Shown: piece after piece, positions 22,137 through 30,117 of the stretch | How positions within the stretch are numbered: position 1 is the stretch's first letter | Layout of the letters: each line of letters begins with the position of its first letter | Assembly (NCBI RefSeq): GCF_037997115.1 | Contig: NZ_CP150484.1 | Span: forward strand, 4,117,913-4,174,374 | Direction: 5' to 3' | Source of the DNA: Amycolatopsis coloradensis | GTDB taxonomy: Bacteria; Actinomycetota; Actinomycetes; Mycobacteriales; Pseudonocardiaceae | DNA length: 56,462 nt | Program-made: the position numbers and the translations under genes | The notes under the pieces: generated by a model | Seen by the model: the letters and a program-made list of their open reading frames with translations, nothing else | What the model was told of the DNA's origin: nothing | Database searches by the model: none

Positions 22137-25072
22137 TGGCCGACAAAACCACCTGGACCGACGTCAAAGCCGTTCTCGACGACCCGGCCGTTCCCGCCGA
22201 ACAGAAGACCAAGCTCATCGGCTCCTGGATGCGGACGCATCCGGCGCCCCCGCCGTGGTCGGCGGACCAGGAGCCGGAGGAGATCAAGCAGAAACGCAAG
22301 GAAGCCGAGAAGTACGCGGCCTCCTACAACGCCGTCCCGTTCCTGGCCTCGGACGACGTCGACAGCGTCTACGGCGAAGCGAAGAAGGCCGGAGATCAGG
22401 CCAGCTTCACCCAGAACGAAGAGACGAAGGCCGTCGACGAAGGCGGCAAGAAGCTGGACGGCGCGAAGGAACCCACCGCGGAGGGCGCCGGGACCAAGAC
22501 GTCGGACGAGATCTTCGACGCCGCCGCGCCCGCGCTCAAGGTCTTCCAGACCTTCGGCTCGCTGCTGGCGAAGGTCCCGGAAGACTGCCGTGGGACCTCG
22601 CGCGCGCTCGATTTCGAGAAGGACATCAAGAAGCCGTTCGACGAGCAGCGCGGGATCAGCTTCAAGAACTTCGTAGACGACGCCGCCCACTTCAAGACCG
22701 GTTCGAAGACCGTCGAGAAGGCCATCCAGGACACCGGTTCGCAGCTGAACACGCTGTACGGGACCTGGACAGGGAAGGCCGCGGACGCCTCCTCGGAGAA
22801 CTACAACGAGAAGATCCTCCCGAAGGCCAAGAAACTCTCGCAGACACTGAACAACGCGAGCGAAGCGACGCTGCACACCACAGCCACGGTGTTCAAACTG
22901 TGCAAGGGCAAGGCCGACACGGTCGTCGACCTCTACAAGGAGGTCGTCGGCAAAGCGGACTTCGCGATGGCGCAGAAGGTCATCGCCATCGCCGCCGGCG
23001 AGAAGAGCGGCAAGGAGGACCTCGGCGCGATCGCGGGCTGGATGGACGTCAACTTCGGCTCCAACCTGGTCCAGCAGCTGAACAACGACGGCTGCTGCGA
23101 CGACGACGAGTTCAAGAAGGCGGGCCAGGACCTCGCCAAGCAGTGGATCCAGAACCAGTTCATCCCCGAGATGTGGACCATCATCTACGAGGGATTCGCC
23201 AAGTCCTGCAAGGAAACCAAGGATTTCGTCAACCAGGCCTACGACGAGCTCGACAAGGTCATGGGCAAGGTCAAGAACGAGTTCGAGGGCGCCGGTGACA
23301 AGGGCGGCGCGGGTGGAGCCGGCGGTACGGGCGGCGGGCCCGGCGGCGGTCAGGGCCCGGACTTCACCGGTGGCCAGGGCGGTCCGGGAGGTGGCCCTGG
23401 CGGCTCGGGAACCGGCGGACCCGGTGGCGGCCCCGGCGATGGACCGGGTGGTTCGGGCAAGGGCCCCGACTTCACCGGCGGCACCGGCGGTGGGCCGGGC
23501 GGCGGTCCCGAGGGTGGCTCTGGCGGCGGTCCCGGCGCGGGTGGCTCGGGTCCGGGCGGCGGTGGTACGGGTCCGACGGGCGATGTCAAACCCCCGCCGG
23601 TCCCGGACGTGAAGATTCCCGAGAGCGGTTCCGGATCGCCGGGTGGTTCCGGCGGTGGCCCCGGTGGCGGCCTCGGCGGTGGTCCGGACGCGAACAAGGA
23701 CCAGACGTCACCCTCGGGTTCGACTCCGCCGCCGTCGAACGGCGACGAGCAGAAGGCCGCGGCCGAAGAGGCGAAGAAACAGGCCGCCGCGGCGGCGGAG
23801 AACGCGAAGAAGCAGGCGTCCGAAGCGTTGGGCAAGCTGGGCGACGGTCCGGCCGGGTCCGACCTCGGCGGTTCCGGGGGCTCTGGGCCGGGTGGTCCGG
23901 GCCCGGGCGGCGGCCCCGGTGGCAGTGGCAACACGGACGCCGCGGCCGAAGCCAAGGCGGCGGCCGAAAAGGCCGGTGAAGAGGCGAAGAAGCAGGCTTC
24001 CGACGCGCTGAACAAGCTCGGCGACGCCCCCGGCGGCATGGGCGACACCGACGCGAAGGACGGCGACTCGAAGGACGGCGAGAAGGCCGCCGACGAGGCG
24101 AAGAAGAAGGCGTCGGACGCCTTGGACAAGCTCGGTGACGAGCTTTCCGGCGAAGACAAGCTGACCGGTGACAAACCCGGTGAGGACGGCGACAAGGCCG
24201 AAGACGGCGAACGCGAGACTCTCAAGGTCAAGCAGGGCGACACGACCTTCGAGATGACCGAGCCGGACAAAGACGGCGAGATGGAGATCAAGGTCGGGGA
24301 CGGTTCCGGGCCCGCCAAGGACTTCAAGCTCGACTGGACCGGTGAGGGTGACGAGTCCAAGCTGGGATCCACGCCGGATTCGGACGACGGGAAACCGGAC
24401 AAGGACGGCGTCCATCGTCCCGGGCCGGACGGCAAGATCCACATCCAGGACGGCGATGTGAAGATCACCGCCGAACGCCCCGACGGTCCGTCCGGGCCGA
24501 CGGTCGTCACCGTCGACGACGGCACCGGCAAGCCGACCACGTACACCCTCGGCGAGGACAAGCCCGCCACGGACAAGGCAGCGCACCCCGCGACGCCCGT
24601 CACCGGGACGGCGCAGCCCGACTCCAAGCCGGCGTTCACCCCGCACCACGGTGGCGGCGGAACCGTCCCCGACGGGATCGGCGTCCCCGCCGGTGACACC
24701 AGCGGCGGTGGCGGTGGTGGCGGTGCCTCGGCGCAGTCGATGCCCTTCGAAACCGCGAGCCCCGCGACAGGCCAGTCGCTCAGCGAAGGCCTGCACACCG
24801 GCGGCGGTGGGACACAGCAGCCGCAGCCCGTGGCTTCGGGTGCCCCGCCCGCTCCGATGGGCGGCCCGTCGGGACAGTCGTTCGGCGGCGGCGCGATGCC
24901 GCCGATGGGCATGGGCGCCGGCGGAGGTGGCGGCCAGGGCGGAGACCAGGAACGGACCAACCGCGCGTACCGGATCGAGGGCGAGGTGTTCGACCAGATC
25001 AACGAACCCACCGGCCGGATCTCCGGTTCGTTGCTGGACGATGAGGATCAGTCGGTCACCCGCAAGCGGTGA
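22136..25072 (+). CDS. 978-residue Gly/Ala/Lys-rich protein with WXG-like domain
   Basis: GTG 22136 overlaps the preceding TAG by one base. Residues 1-385 are helical and charged, with a WTG turn at 211-213 flanked by long helices as in LXG/WXG substrates and a Cys-Cys pair at 320-321. Residues about 388-530 are Gly-rich (runs of GGPGGG) with two nearly identical GPDFTGG segments. Residues about 540-690 hold three repeats of the form AKKQASEALGKLGD (Ala/Lys heptads). A strongly acidic Asp/Glu/Lys part with beta-like segments (TLKVKQGDTTFEMTEP; TVVTVDDGTGKPTTYTLGED) follows, then a Gly/Pro stretch and a conserved-looking tail NRAYRIEGEVFDQINEPTG. Probably a large secreted or surface fibre protein; function unknown. 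Confidence 0.85.
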   Translation: MADKTTWTDVKAVLDDPAVPAEQKTKLIGSWMRTHPAPPPWSADQEPEEIKQKRKEAEKYAASYNAVPFLASDDVDSVYGEAKKAGDQASFTQNEETKAVDEGGKKLDGAKEPTAEGAGTKTSDEIFDAAAPALKVFQTFGSLLAKVPEDCRGTSRALDFEKDIKKPFDEQRGISFKNFVDDAAHFKTGSKTVEKAIQDTGSQLNTLYGTWTGKAADASSENYNEKILPKAKKLSQTLNNASEATLHTTATVFKLCKGKADTVVDLYKEVVGKADFAMAQKVIAIAAGEKSGKEDLGAIAGWMDVNFGSNLVQQLNNDGCCDDDEFKKAGQDLAKQWIQNQFIPEMWTIIYEGFAKSCKETKDFVNQAYDELDKVMGKVKNEFEGAGDKGGAGGAGGTGGGPGGGQGPDFTGGQGGPGGGPGGSGTGGPGGGPGDGPGGSGKGPDFTGGTGGGPGGGPEGGSGGGPGAGGSGPGGGGTGPTGDVKPPPVPDVKIPESGSGSPGGSGGGPGGGLGGGPDANKDQTSPSGSTPPPSNGDEQKAAAEEAKKQAAAAAENAKKQASEALGKLGDGPAGSDLGGSGGSGPGGPGPGGGPGGSGNTDAAAEAKAAAEKAGEEAKKQASDALNKLGDAPGGMGDTDAKDGDSKDGEKAADEAKKKASDALDKLGDELSGEDKLTGDKPGEDGDKAEDGERETLKVKQGDTTFEMTEPDKDGEMEIKVGDGSGPAKDFKLDWTGEGDESKLGSTPDSDDGKPDKDGVHRPGPDGKIHIQDGDVKITAERPDGPSGPTVVTVDDGTGKPTTYTLGEDKPATDKAAHPATPVTGTAQPDSKPAFTPHHGGGGTVPDGIGVPAGDTSGGGGGGGASAQSMPFETASPATGQSLSEGLHTGGGGTQQPQPVASGAPPAPMGGPSGQSFGGGAMPPMGMGAGGGGGQGGDQERTNRAYRIEGEVFDQINEPTGRISGSLLDDEDQSVTRKR

Positions 25073-25092
25073 GCCGGGGCAGGGGAGAACAG

Positions 25093-25491
25093 ATGAGCGC
25101 CGATGACACCGCCACCATGAAGGCGACCCTGGACGGCCTGGTCCGCGAGCAGTCGGAGCGCCGGGCGCTGCGGGACAAACGCGCCGACGAGATCAAGGCG
25201 AGCTCGCAGGAGTTCATGACCAAACAGGTCCAGACCGCTCAGCGTTACGTCGAGCACCGGCGGGAGCTGGGGCAGCGCAAGACGAAGTCCGGTTGGAGCA
25301 CCGACCGGTCGCACGCGCAGCCGGGGGCGGCGTCACCTTTCGAAGACGACCCTGTGGACATGGCGGCTCCGTTCGCTTCGGAGCCGCCTGTCCGCTCGGG
25401 GCGGGACACGCCCCGGCGCGCTCCCCGCGCACGCCCGGCACCGGCGGACGACGAGGACGACGCCTTCCTCAACAACCGCTGGCGCGACTGA
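25093..25491 (+). CDS. Small charged protein closing the EspC-like operon
   Basis: 132 residues, not recognised. Residues 1-75 form a charged amphipathic helix (MKATLDGLVREQSERRALRDKRADEIK; TKQVQTAQRYVEHRRELGQ), probably coiled coil; the rest is disordered, Pro/Ala/Arg-rich, ending in an acidic run and FLNNRWRD. ATG 25093 follows a strong AGGGGAGA site, 20 bp after the giant protein gene. The coiled coil suggests a chaperone or adaptor binding the helical part of its neighbour; this is inference. Confidence 0.75.
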   Translation: MSADDTATMKATLDGLVREQSERRALRDKRADEIKASSQEFMTKQVQTAQRYVEHRRELGQRKTKSGWSTDRSHAQPGAASPFEDDPVDMAAPFASEPPVRSGRDTPRRAPRARPAPADDEDDAFLNNRWRD

Positions 25492-25541
25492 ACTCCCCGT
25501 CAGACGGGCGGCACGGGTTTGCCCTTGCCGCCGCAGGGTAT

Positions 25542-25564
25542 CCGGCTCGGGTGAAGCGAGCCGG
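25542..25564. terminator. Hairpin between EspC operon and SRPBCC gene
   Basis: CCGGCTCG-N7-CGAGCCGG, a perfect 8-bp stem 50 bp after the stop of the small charged protein. A partial further copy, CGAGCCGGCC, follows, and GGTATCC occurs on both sides (25538 and 25579). Probable terminator of the operon. Confidence 0.5.
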
Positions 25565-25600
25565 AAACGAGCCGGCCGGGTATCCAGGGCGGATGAGTTC

Positions 25601-26047
25601 ATGGTCGACGTGAAGATGACGGTAGACACTTCTCCCGAGCGCGTGTTCGAGGTGCTCGCCGACGGCTGGACCTACGCGGCCTGGGTCGTGGGAGCCTCCC
25701 ACATTCGTGACGTCGACAAGGGCTGGCCGGCGAGGGGAACGCGGATCCACCACTGCGTCGGCTCTTGGCCCCTCCTGCTCGACGACGTCACCAAGGTGCA
25801 CGCCGTCGACCCGCCGAGGCTGCTCGAACTCGAGGCGCGGGCCTGGCCTTTCGGTACCGCGCGGATCCGGTTGGAACTGCGGGAAACCGCGTCGGCGACC
25901 ACGGAGATCCTGATGTCCGAGCAGGCGACCCGCGGGCCTGGCCGCGTGCTGCCGGAGGCCGCGCAGGCGCTCTTCCTGGTACCGAGGAACCGGGAATCCC
26001 TGCGACGTCTCGCGGATCTCGCCAAGGGGCGCGAAGCCGCCGATTGA
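25601..26047 (+). CDS. SRPBCC-fold (START-like) protein
   Basis: 148 residues. Starts with the usual strand VDVKMTVDTSPERVFEVLADGWTYAAWVVGASHIRDVD, followed by beta strands and the C-terminal helix ALFLVPRNRESLRRLADLAK, giving the helix-grip fold of polyketide cyclase/dehydrase-like proteins that hold small hydrophobic ligands. ATG 25601 chosen; no strong ribosome site. It converges on the epimerase/flavoprotein operon 19 bp away. These proteins are often encoded beside exactly such an epimerase and CrtI-like oxidoreductase, so they may share a lipid or isoprenoid substrate. Confidence 0.87.
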   Translation: MVDVKMTVDTSPERVFEVLADGWTYAAWVVGASHIRDVDKGWPARGTRIHHCVGSWPLLLDDVTKVHAVDPPRLLELEARAWPFGTARIRLELRETASATTEILMSEQATRGPGRVLPEAAQALFLVPRNRESLRRLADLAKGREAAD

Positions 26048-26066
26048 GGACGGACTTTTCAGCCGC

Positions 26067-27125
26067 TCAACCGCGAGACTGATCCTGATGGCTCGGCCGC
26101 CCGAGCCGGATCCGGTCGCGAGGCGGGTCGAGGGGGTGGCTGTCGCCCCGTCGCCCGGCGCGGATGGCGGCGAGCAGTTCCCTGATCGTGGCCGCCGCGT
26201 CGTGCCGAGGTCGCCAGCCGAGTTCCTCCCGTGCGCGCCGGGTGTCCACAAGGGACGCTCGGTCAGCGAGCCGCAGCCAGGACGGATGCAGTGGTTGCAG
26301 GCCCAGCCGCCAGCTCGGCCAGGCCAGTCCGGTCAGCAGCCTCAACGGGACGGGAACCCGGAACCCGCCTGCCAGCGCGGCGAGGTCGCGGCTGTCGAGG
26401 ACGGGCTCGCCGGCGAGGTTGAACGCACCGGTCGCACGGCGGTCGAGGATCGCCCGGATCGCTTGTGCCACATCGTCGGAGTGCACCACCTGCATCCGCA
26501 GCCCCGGCCACAACGGCACCGGCAGCCCTTTGCCGCCCAGCGGTAACGGTGGCGCCAGCGGGCTGAGCAGCCACCCCGAGAACTCGGCCGCGGCGTCCGG
26601 CTGCACGACACCGCACGGACGGATCCGCGCCACCCCGATCCCCGGCTGATCACGGCAGAATTCGTCCAATTTGGACTCGAAAGCCGCTTTTCCCGCGCTG
26701 TAGGCGCTTTCCGGAAGTCCGCCGCAGGGCCATTCCTCATTCACCTCGTCCCACCGGTCGGCCGGTGTGTAGGCGGCGACCGACGACGCGCACACGATGT
26801 GGTTCACGCCGGCGTCGGCGGCCGCGCGCAGGGCGTTCGCGCTGCCCGCCATGTTGGTCCGGCGCATCGCCGGATCGTCGGCGCGCGGATGGATGGCCCA
26901 GGCGAGGTGCACCACGGCGTCGGCGCCTTCGAAGATCTCGGTCAACCGCGGCCAGGCGTCGTTCGCGCCGATGTCCTGCTGGACCCAGCGGGCCGACGAG
27001 TAGGGCGCGGCCGTCGTGTCGGGGCGGCGGCGTGCCACTCCCAGCACGTCGTGCTCGTCTCCGGCCAGCGCCCGGAGCAGGGCGGTCCCGATGTTCCCGC
27101 TCGCGCCGGTGACGACGATCTTCAT
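26067..27125 (-). CDS. NAD-dependent epimerase/dehydratase family protein
   Basis: 352 residues, extended short-chain dehydrogenase. NAD site MKIVVTGASGNIGTALLRAL, AVVHLAWAIHP, catalytic-type YSAGK (SAYSAGKAAFE) and RIRPCGVVQP, HSDDVAQAI, RRAREELGWRPRH at the C-terminus. ATG 27125 overlaps the stop of the upstream flavoprotein gene (ATGA), so the pair forms an operon. Substrate unknown; sugar-nucleotide epimerases lack the coupling to a desaturase seen here, so a lipid or terpenoid alcohol is as likely. Confidence 0.9.
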   Translation of the reverse strand: MKIVVTGASGNIGTALLRALAGDEHDVLGVARRRPDTTAAPYSSARWVQQDIGANDAWPRLTEIFEGADAVVHLAWAIHPRADDPAMRRTNMAGSANALRAAADAGVNHIVCASSVAAYTPADRWDEVNEEWPCGGLPESAYSAGKAAFESKLDEFCRDQPGIGVARIRPCGVVQPDAAAEFSGWLLSPLAPPLPLGGKGLPVPLWPGLRMQVVHSDDVAQAIRAILDRRATGAFNLAGEPVLDSRDLAALAGGFRVPVPLRLLTGLAWPSWRLGLQPLHPSWLRLADRASLVDTRRAREELGWRPRHDAAATIRELLAAIRAGRRGDSHPLDPPRDRIRLGRPSHQDQSRG

Positions 27126-28705
27126 CGGTAGACGGCGCGGTGCGCGGCACGCACCGTCGCGCGGTAGACGGAACCGGCCCAGCCGTCCCGGGCGAGGGCC
27201 GCCCTGGCGGCGTTCGATCCGGGCGCGCCGTGCACCGCGCCACCGGGATGCGCCGACGCGGACGCCAGGAAGAGCCGGTCGATCGGGGTGTCCGCCCGGC
27301 CGAGACCGGGGACGGGCCGGAAGAACAGTTGTTGCTGGATGGCCGCGGTCCCGGCGTTGATCGAACCTTCCACCAGGCTGTGGTTCCCTTCCTCCAGTTC
27401 GGCGGGCCCGGCGATCGCCCGGCCCGCGACCAGGCCGCGGAAACCGGGTGCGTGCCTCTCGATGACCTCTTCCATCCGGTCCGCGTGGCTGCGCAACCGG
27501 GAAGGGGACCAGGTCTCGCCCCTCGGCACATGCGTGTAGGCCCAGGCCGATTCGGTGCCGGCGGGGGAGCGGGTCGGGTCGGCGGTGGTCATCTGCCCGA
27601 GCAGCAGGAACGGGTCGCCGGGCACTCGCCCGCAGGCCAGGTCGTTGGCGATCCCGGCGAGGCCGTCGAGATCCGCTCCGATGTGGACGGTCCCGGCCTC
27701 GCCGACTTCGGTGGCGCTCCACGGGATGGGCGAGGACAACGCCCAGTCCACCTTGATCGTGGCGTCGTCCCAGACGAACCGGTCCAGATCGGACACCAGT
27801 CGCGCGGGAAGGTGCCCGGCGCCGATCAGATCCCGGTAGAGCACCGGAGCGGGGACGTCGGCGAGCACCGCCCGCCGGGCACGCACCCGTCGGCCGTCCG
27901 CGTCCCGGACACCCACCGCACGGCCGCCCGAGAGCGTCACTTCGGTGACCGGCGTGCCACAGACGATCTCCCCGCCCCTGGCGGACAGCCGATTTACCAG
28001 CGCGTCGGTCAGACAGCCAGCCCCGCCTTCCGGGACCGGGAATCCGACGTCCTGACCGAGCATGGTCAGCAGCCAGCCGAAGACACCGCTCCCGGCCTGG
28101 TCCGGGCCGAGGTCGGTGTGCATGGCGTTGCCCGCGAGCAGCAGACGGGCGCCCTCGCCGTCGAACTTCTCCTTGCCGAGACCGCGGGCGGTCAAGGTCA
28201 GCATCCTCGCCAGCCGGAGCGATTCCGCCGTGCCGAGCGTCTTGACCAGCCGCGCCCCCGGCCGCACCGGCGGAAAGGGGCGCACGATCGCGTCGAGCAG
28301 CGGTTCGCGCAGACGCCGCCAGTTCGCGTATTCGGCCCGCAGCTTGTCCGCGTCCCGTTTGTCGAACTGCGCCACGGAACGCGCGGTGCGGTCAAGGTCA
28401 CGGGACTGCAGGACGTACCGGTCGTCGGGCAGCACATGCGCCAGCACGGCCGGGGCGTGCCGCCACCGCAGGCCGTGGTCTTCGAGATCCAGCCCGGCGA
28501 GCACCGGCGACGCCGCACCGAGCGGGTAGAAAGCGCTGTAGACGTCGTTGCGGAAACCGGGAGCGGTGAGTTCCTCGGTCCGTACCGCGCCACCGGGCTT
28601 GGCGGTGGCCTCGATGACCAGTGTCTCCCAGCCGGCGTCGGCCAGGAGATTGGCCGCGACCAGGCCGTTCGGCCCCGATCCGATCACCACGGCGTCGACT
28701 TCCAT
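27122..28705 (-). CDS. Phytoene-desaturase/amine-oxidase-type FAD oxidoreductase
   Basis: 527 residues. N-terminal FAD site VDAVVIGSGPNGLVAANLLADAGW with the following PGGAVRTEELTAPGF, and C-terminal LFLASASAHPGGAVHGAPGSNAARAAL, the pattern of the CrtI/PYROXD2 family. The interior has GGAGCLTDALVNRLSARGGEIV. Such enzymes desaturate or isomerise isoprenoid or lipid substrates; no carotenoid synthesis gene (crtB, crtE) is nearby, so it is not assigned to carotenoids. ATG 28705. Cotranscribed with the epimerase downstream. The DNA just upstream is a broken NAT gene in the same orientation. Confidence 0.9.
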   Translation of the reverse strand: MEVDAVVIGSGPNGLVAANLLADAGWETLVIEATAKPGGAVRTEELTAPGFRNDVYSAFYPLGAASPVLAGLDLEDHGLRWRHAPAVLAHVLPDDRYVLQSRDLDRTARSVAQFDKRDADKLRAEYANWRRLREPLLDAIVRPFPPVRPGARLVKTLGTAESLRLARMLTLTARGLGKEKFDGEGARLLLAGNAMHTDLGPDQAGSGVFGWLLTMLGQDVGFPVPEGGAGCLTDALVNRLSARGGEIVCGTPVTEVTLSGGRAVGVRDADGRRVRARRAVLADVPAPVLYRDLIGAGHLPARLVSDLDRFVWDDATIKVDWALSSPIPWSATEVGEAGTVHIGADLDGLAGIANDLACGRVPGDPFLLLGQMTTADPTRSPAGTESAWAYTHVPRGETWSPSRLRSHADRMEEVIERHAPGFRGLVAGRAIAGPAELEEGNHSLVEGSINAGTAAIQQQLFFRPVPGLGRADTPIDRLFLASASAHPGGAVHGAPGSNAARAALARDGWAGSVYRATVRAAHRAVYR

Positions 28706-28733
28706 GATCAGGGCATACCCCGGACAGGCGGGT

Positions 28734-29444
28734 TCAACCCCTGTCGTCCGACTTCGCCTGGATGGCCAGCCACGCCTCGTGCTGCTCTTCGGTCTTGGCC
28801 AGAGGGCCGCCAGTTCCCCGGCGCCGATGTCCTCCACCGGGATCCGGAACTCCCGCAGCGTCTGGGCGAACTCGTCGAGAGAGGACAGCGTGCGGCGTTC
28901 GCCGTCGCCGCGTCTGACCGTGCGCGCGCGAAGTGCCAGCTCGCGTCCGTCACGATGATGTTGAGCCACGAGCACCCTGGCGAACGGGACTCCGGCGACC
29001 TGATCTCGTCCCGTTCGGCGAATTCGGTGACCTCGCGGGGCACGGTGCGGAAGTCGCAGGAGTCGACCGTGCCACCGGGATGGTGGTGCATCCGCCAGGT
29101 CTCGCCGTCGACGTCGACCAGCAGGGTGATATGGTTGCCCATTGGCCTTCGCCGCGAGTCGAGCGCAGGACGGCGGCTGCCACGACGGTCACCTCGAATC
29201 CGGCCGCCCGCAGCAAAGGGCGAGCGCACCGTTCATCTCATAGCAGAGCCCGCCCCGCCGACGGCGCGTGAACTTGTCGATCAACGCTTCCGGGTCGAGC
29301 AGGATCGTCTTGCCGAGTTGGAGGTCGAGGTTCTCGTAGGGCACTCGCAGCCGCCACGCGCGGTGCAGGTTCCGGAGCGTGGCCGGAGCCGGCCGGACGG
29401 GGCTCACGGTATTCCAGCCGGTCGAGGAACGCGTCGAGGACCAT
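28734..29444 (-). pseudogene. nat: Arylamine N-acetyltransferase with at least five frameshifts
   Basis: Reading downward from ATG 29444 the NAT family is followed through six frame segments: MVLDAFLDRLEY; then RAWRLRVPYENLDLQLG and RRGGLCYEMNGALA with the catalytic Cys; then LLRAAGFEVTVVAAAV; then NHITLLVDVDGETW and VDSCDFRTVP; then LRARTVRRGDGERRTLS, EFRIPVEDI; and finally EEQHEAWLAIQAKSDDRG-stop. Changes lie near 29405, 29225, 29140, 28970 and 28800. All conserved blocks persist, so decay is recent or the region is poorly sequenced. NATs acetylate aromatic amines from acetyl-CoA. The divergent TetR gene and a clean operator suggest it was a regulated detoxification gene. Confidence 0.82.
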
Positions 29445-29471
29445 GCGGCGCTCCTCGGGTAGATAGACTCT

Positions 29472-29494
29472 AAAATTAGAGTAGATCTAATTTT
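29472..29494. promoter_or_regulatory. TetR operator upstream of nat and tetR
   Basis: AAAATTAGA-N5-TCTAATTTT, a perfect 9-bp inverted repeat in an AT-rich island within GC-rich DNA, 25 bp before the tetR ATG and 27 bp before the nat ATG. Size and position are typical of a TetR operator controlling both directions. Confidence 0.8.
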
Positions 29495-29519
29495 GACGTC
29501 GATCCAGTACGCTGGCGTC

Positions 29520-30107
29520 ATGATCGAGCCGGTGGGGTTGCGGGAACGGAAGAAATGGCGCACCCGGAAGGTGGTGATCGAGACGGCGTACCGGCTCTTC
29601 GAACGGCAGGGCTACGACCGGACGACCACCGCCGAGATCGCCGCGGCCGCCGAGGTGTCCACCGCGACGTTCTTCAACCACTTCGCGACGAAGGAAGACC
29701 TGGTCCTCACCGGCGACGGCGAGCACATTCTGCGCGTGGGCCTGGACGTGCTCGCCGCGCGCGAGGCGGGAGAGACACCTGCAACGCTTCTGCGGCGCGC
29801 GATGCTCGGGATGCTCGCCGAGGCGGGCGCTGGGCTCCGCGATCCGGCGGCCGCGCCCGAGCGGATCCGGCTGGACCTGATCACGTCGGTGCCGTCGTTG
29901 CGCGCGACGATGCTGCAGCGGGCCTTCGACGCTCAGGAGCGGCTTTCGGCCGCGCTGTGCCAAGCCTGCGAGATCGACGAGGTCGACGCCGCGGCGCTGG
30001 TCGGCTCGGCCACTGGGGCGGTCTTCGCCGCCGGGCGAACGGCCCTCCGCCTCGGGACTCCGCTCGACGAGGCGATGCGGCGGGCGATCGAGCTCGCGAC
30101 GGCCTGA
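29520..30107 (+). CDS. TetR-family regulator
   Basis: 195 residues. N-terminal HTH (RKVVIETAYRLFERQGYDRTTTAEIAAAAEVSTATFFNHFATKEDLV) followed by a ligand-binding domain of the AcrR type. ATG 29520 lies 6 nt after TACGCT, so the transcript is probably leaderless; an upstream in-frame TTG at 29493 falls inside the operator and is rejected. It should repress itself and the divergent nat gene through the 29472-29494 palindrome. Because nat is broken, its present target may be only itself. Confidence 0.92.
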   Translation: MIEPVGLRERKKWRTRKVVIETAYRLFERQGYDRTTTAEIAAAAEVSTATFFNHFATKEDLVLTGDGEHILRVGLDVLAAREAGETPATLLRRAMLGMLAEAGAGLRDPAAAPERIRLDLITSVPSLRATMLQRAFDAQERLSAALCQACEIDEVDAAALVGSATGAVFAAGRTALRLGTPLDEAMRRAIELATA

Positions 30108-30117
30108 CCGGGCGGCT

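Noticed and set aside
21825..25491. Complete type VII (ESX) secretion locus
   Set aside because: No EccB, EccC, EccD, EccE or mycosin gene is present in the window; only candidate substrates are seen.
27122..28705. Carotenoid phytoene desaturase assignment
   Set aside because: No crtB, crtE or cyclase gene nearby and the family is broad, so only a general oxidoreductase call is given.
27140..29473. A 777-codon open frame on the plus strand opposite the epimerase/flavoprotein/NAT region
   Set aside because: It is antisense to genes with clear domain motifs, has no family match or ribosome site, and is explained by the high third-position GC of the minus-strand genes.
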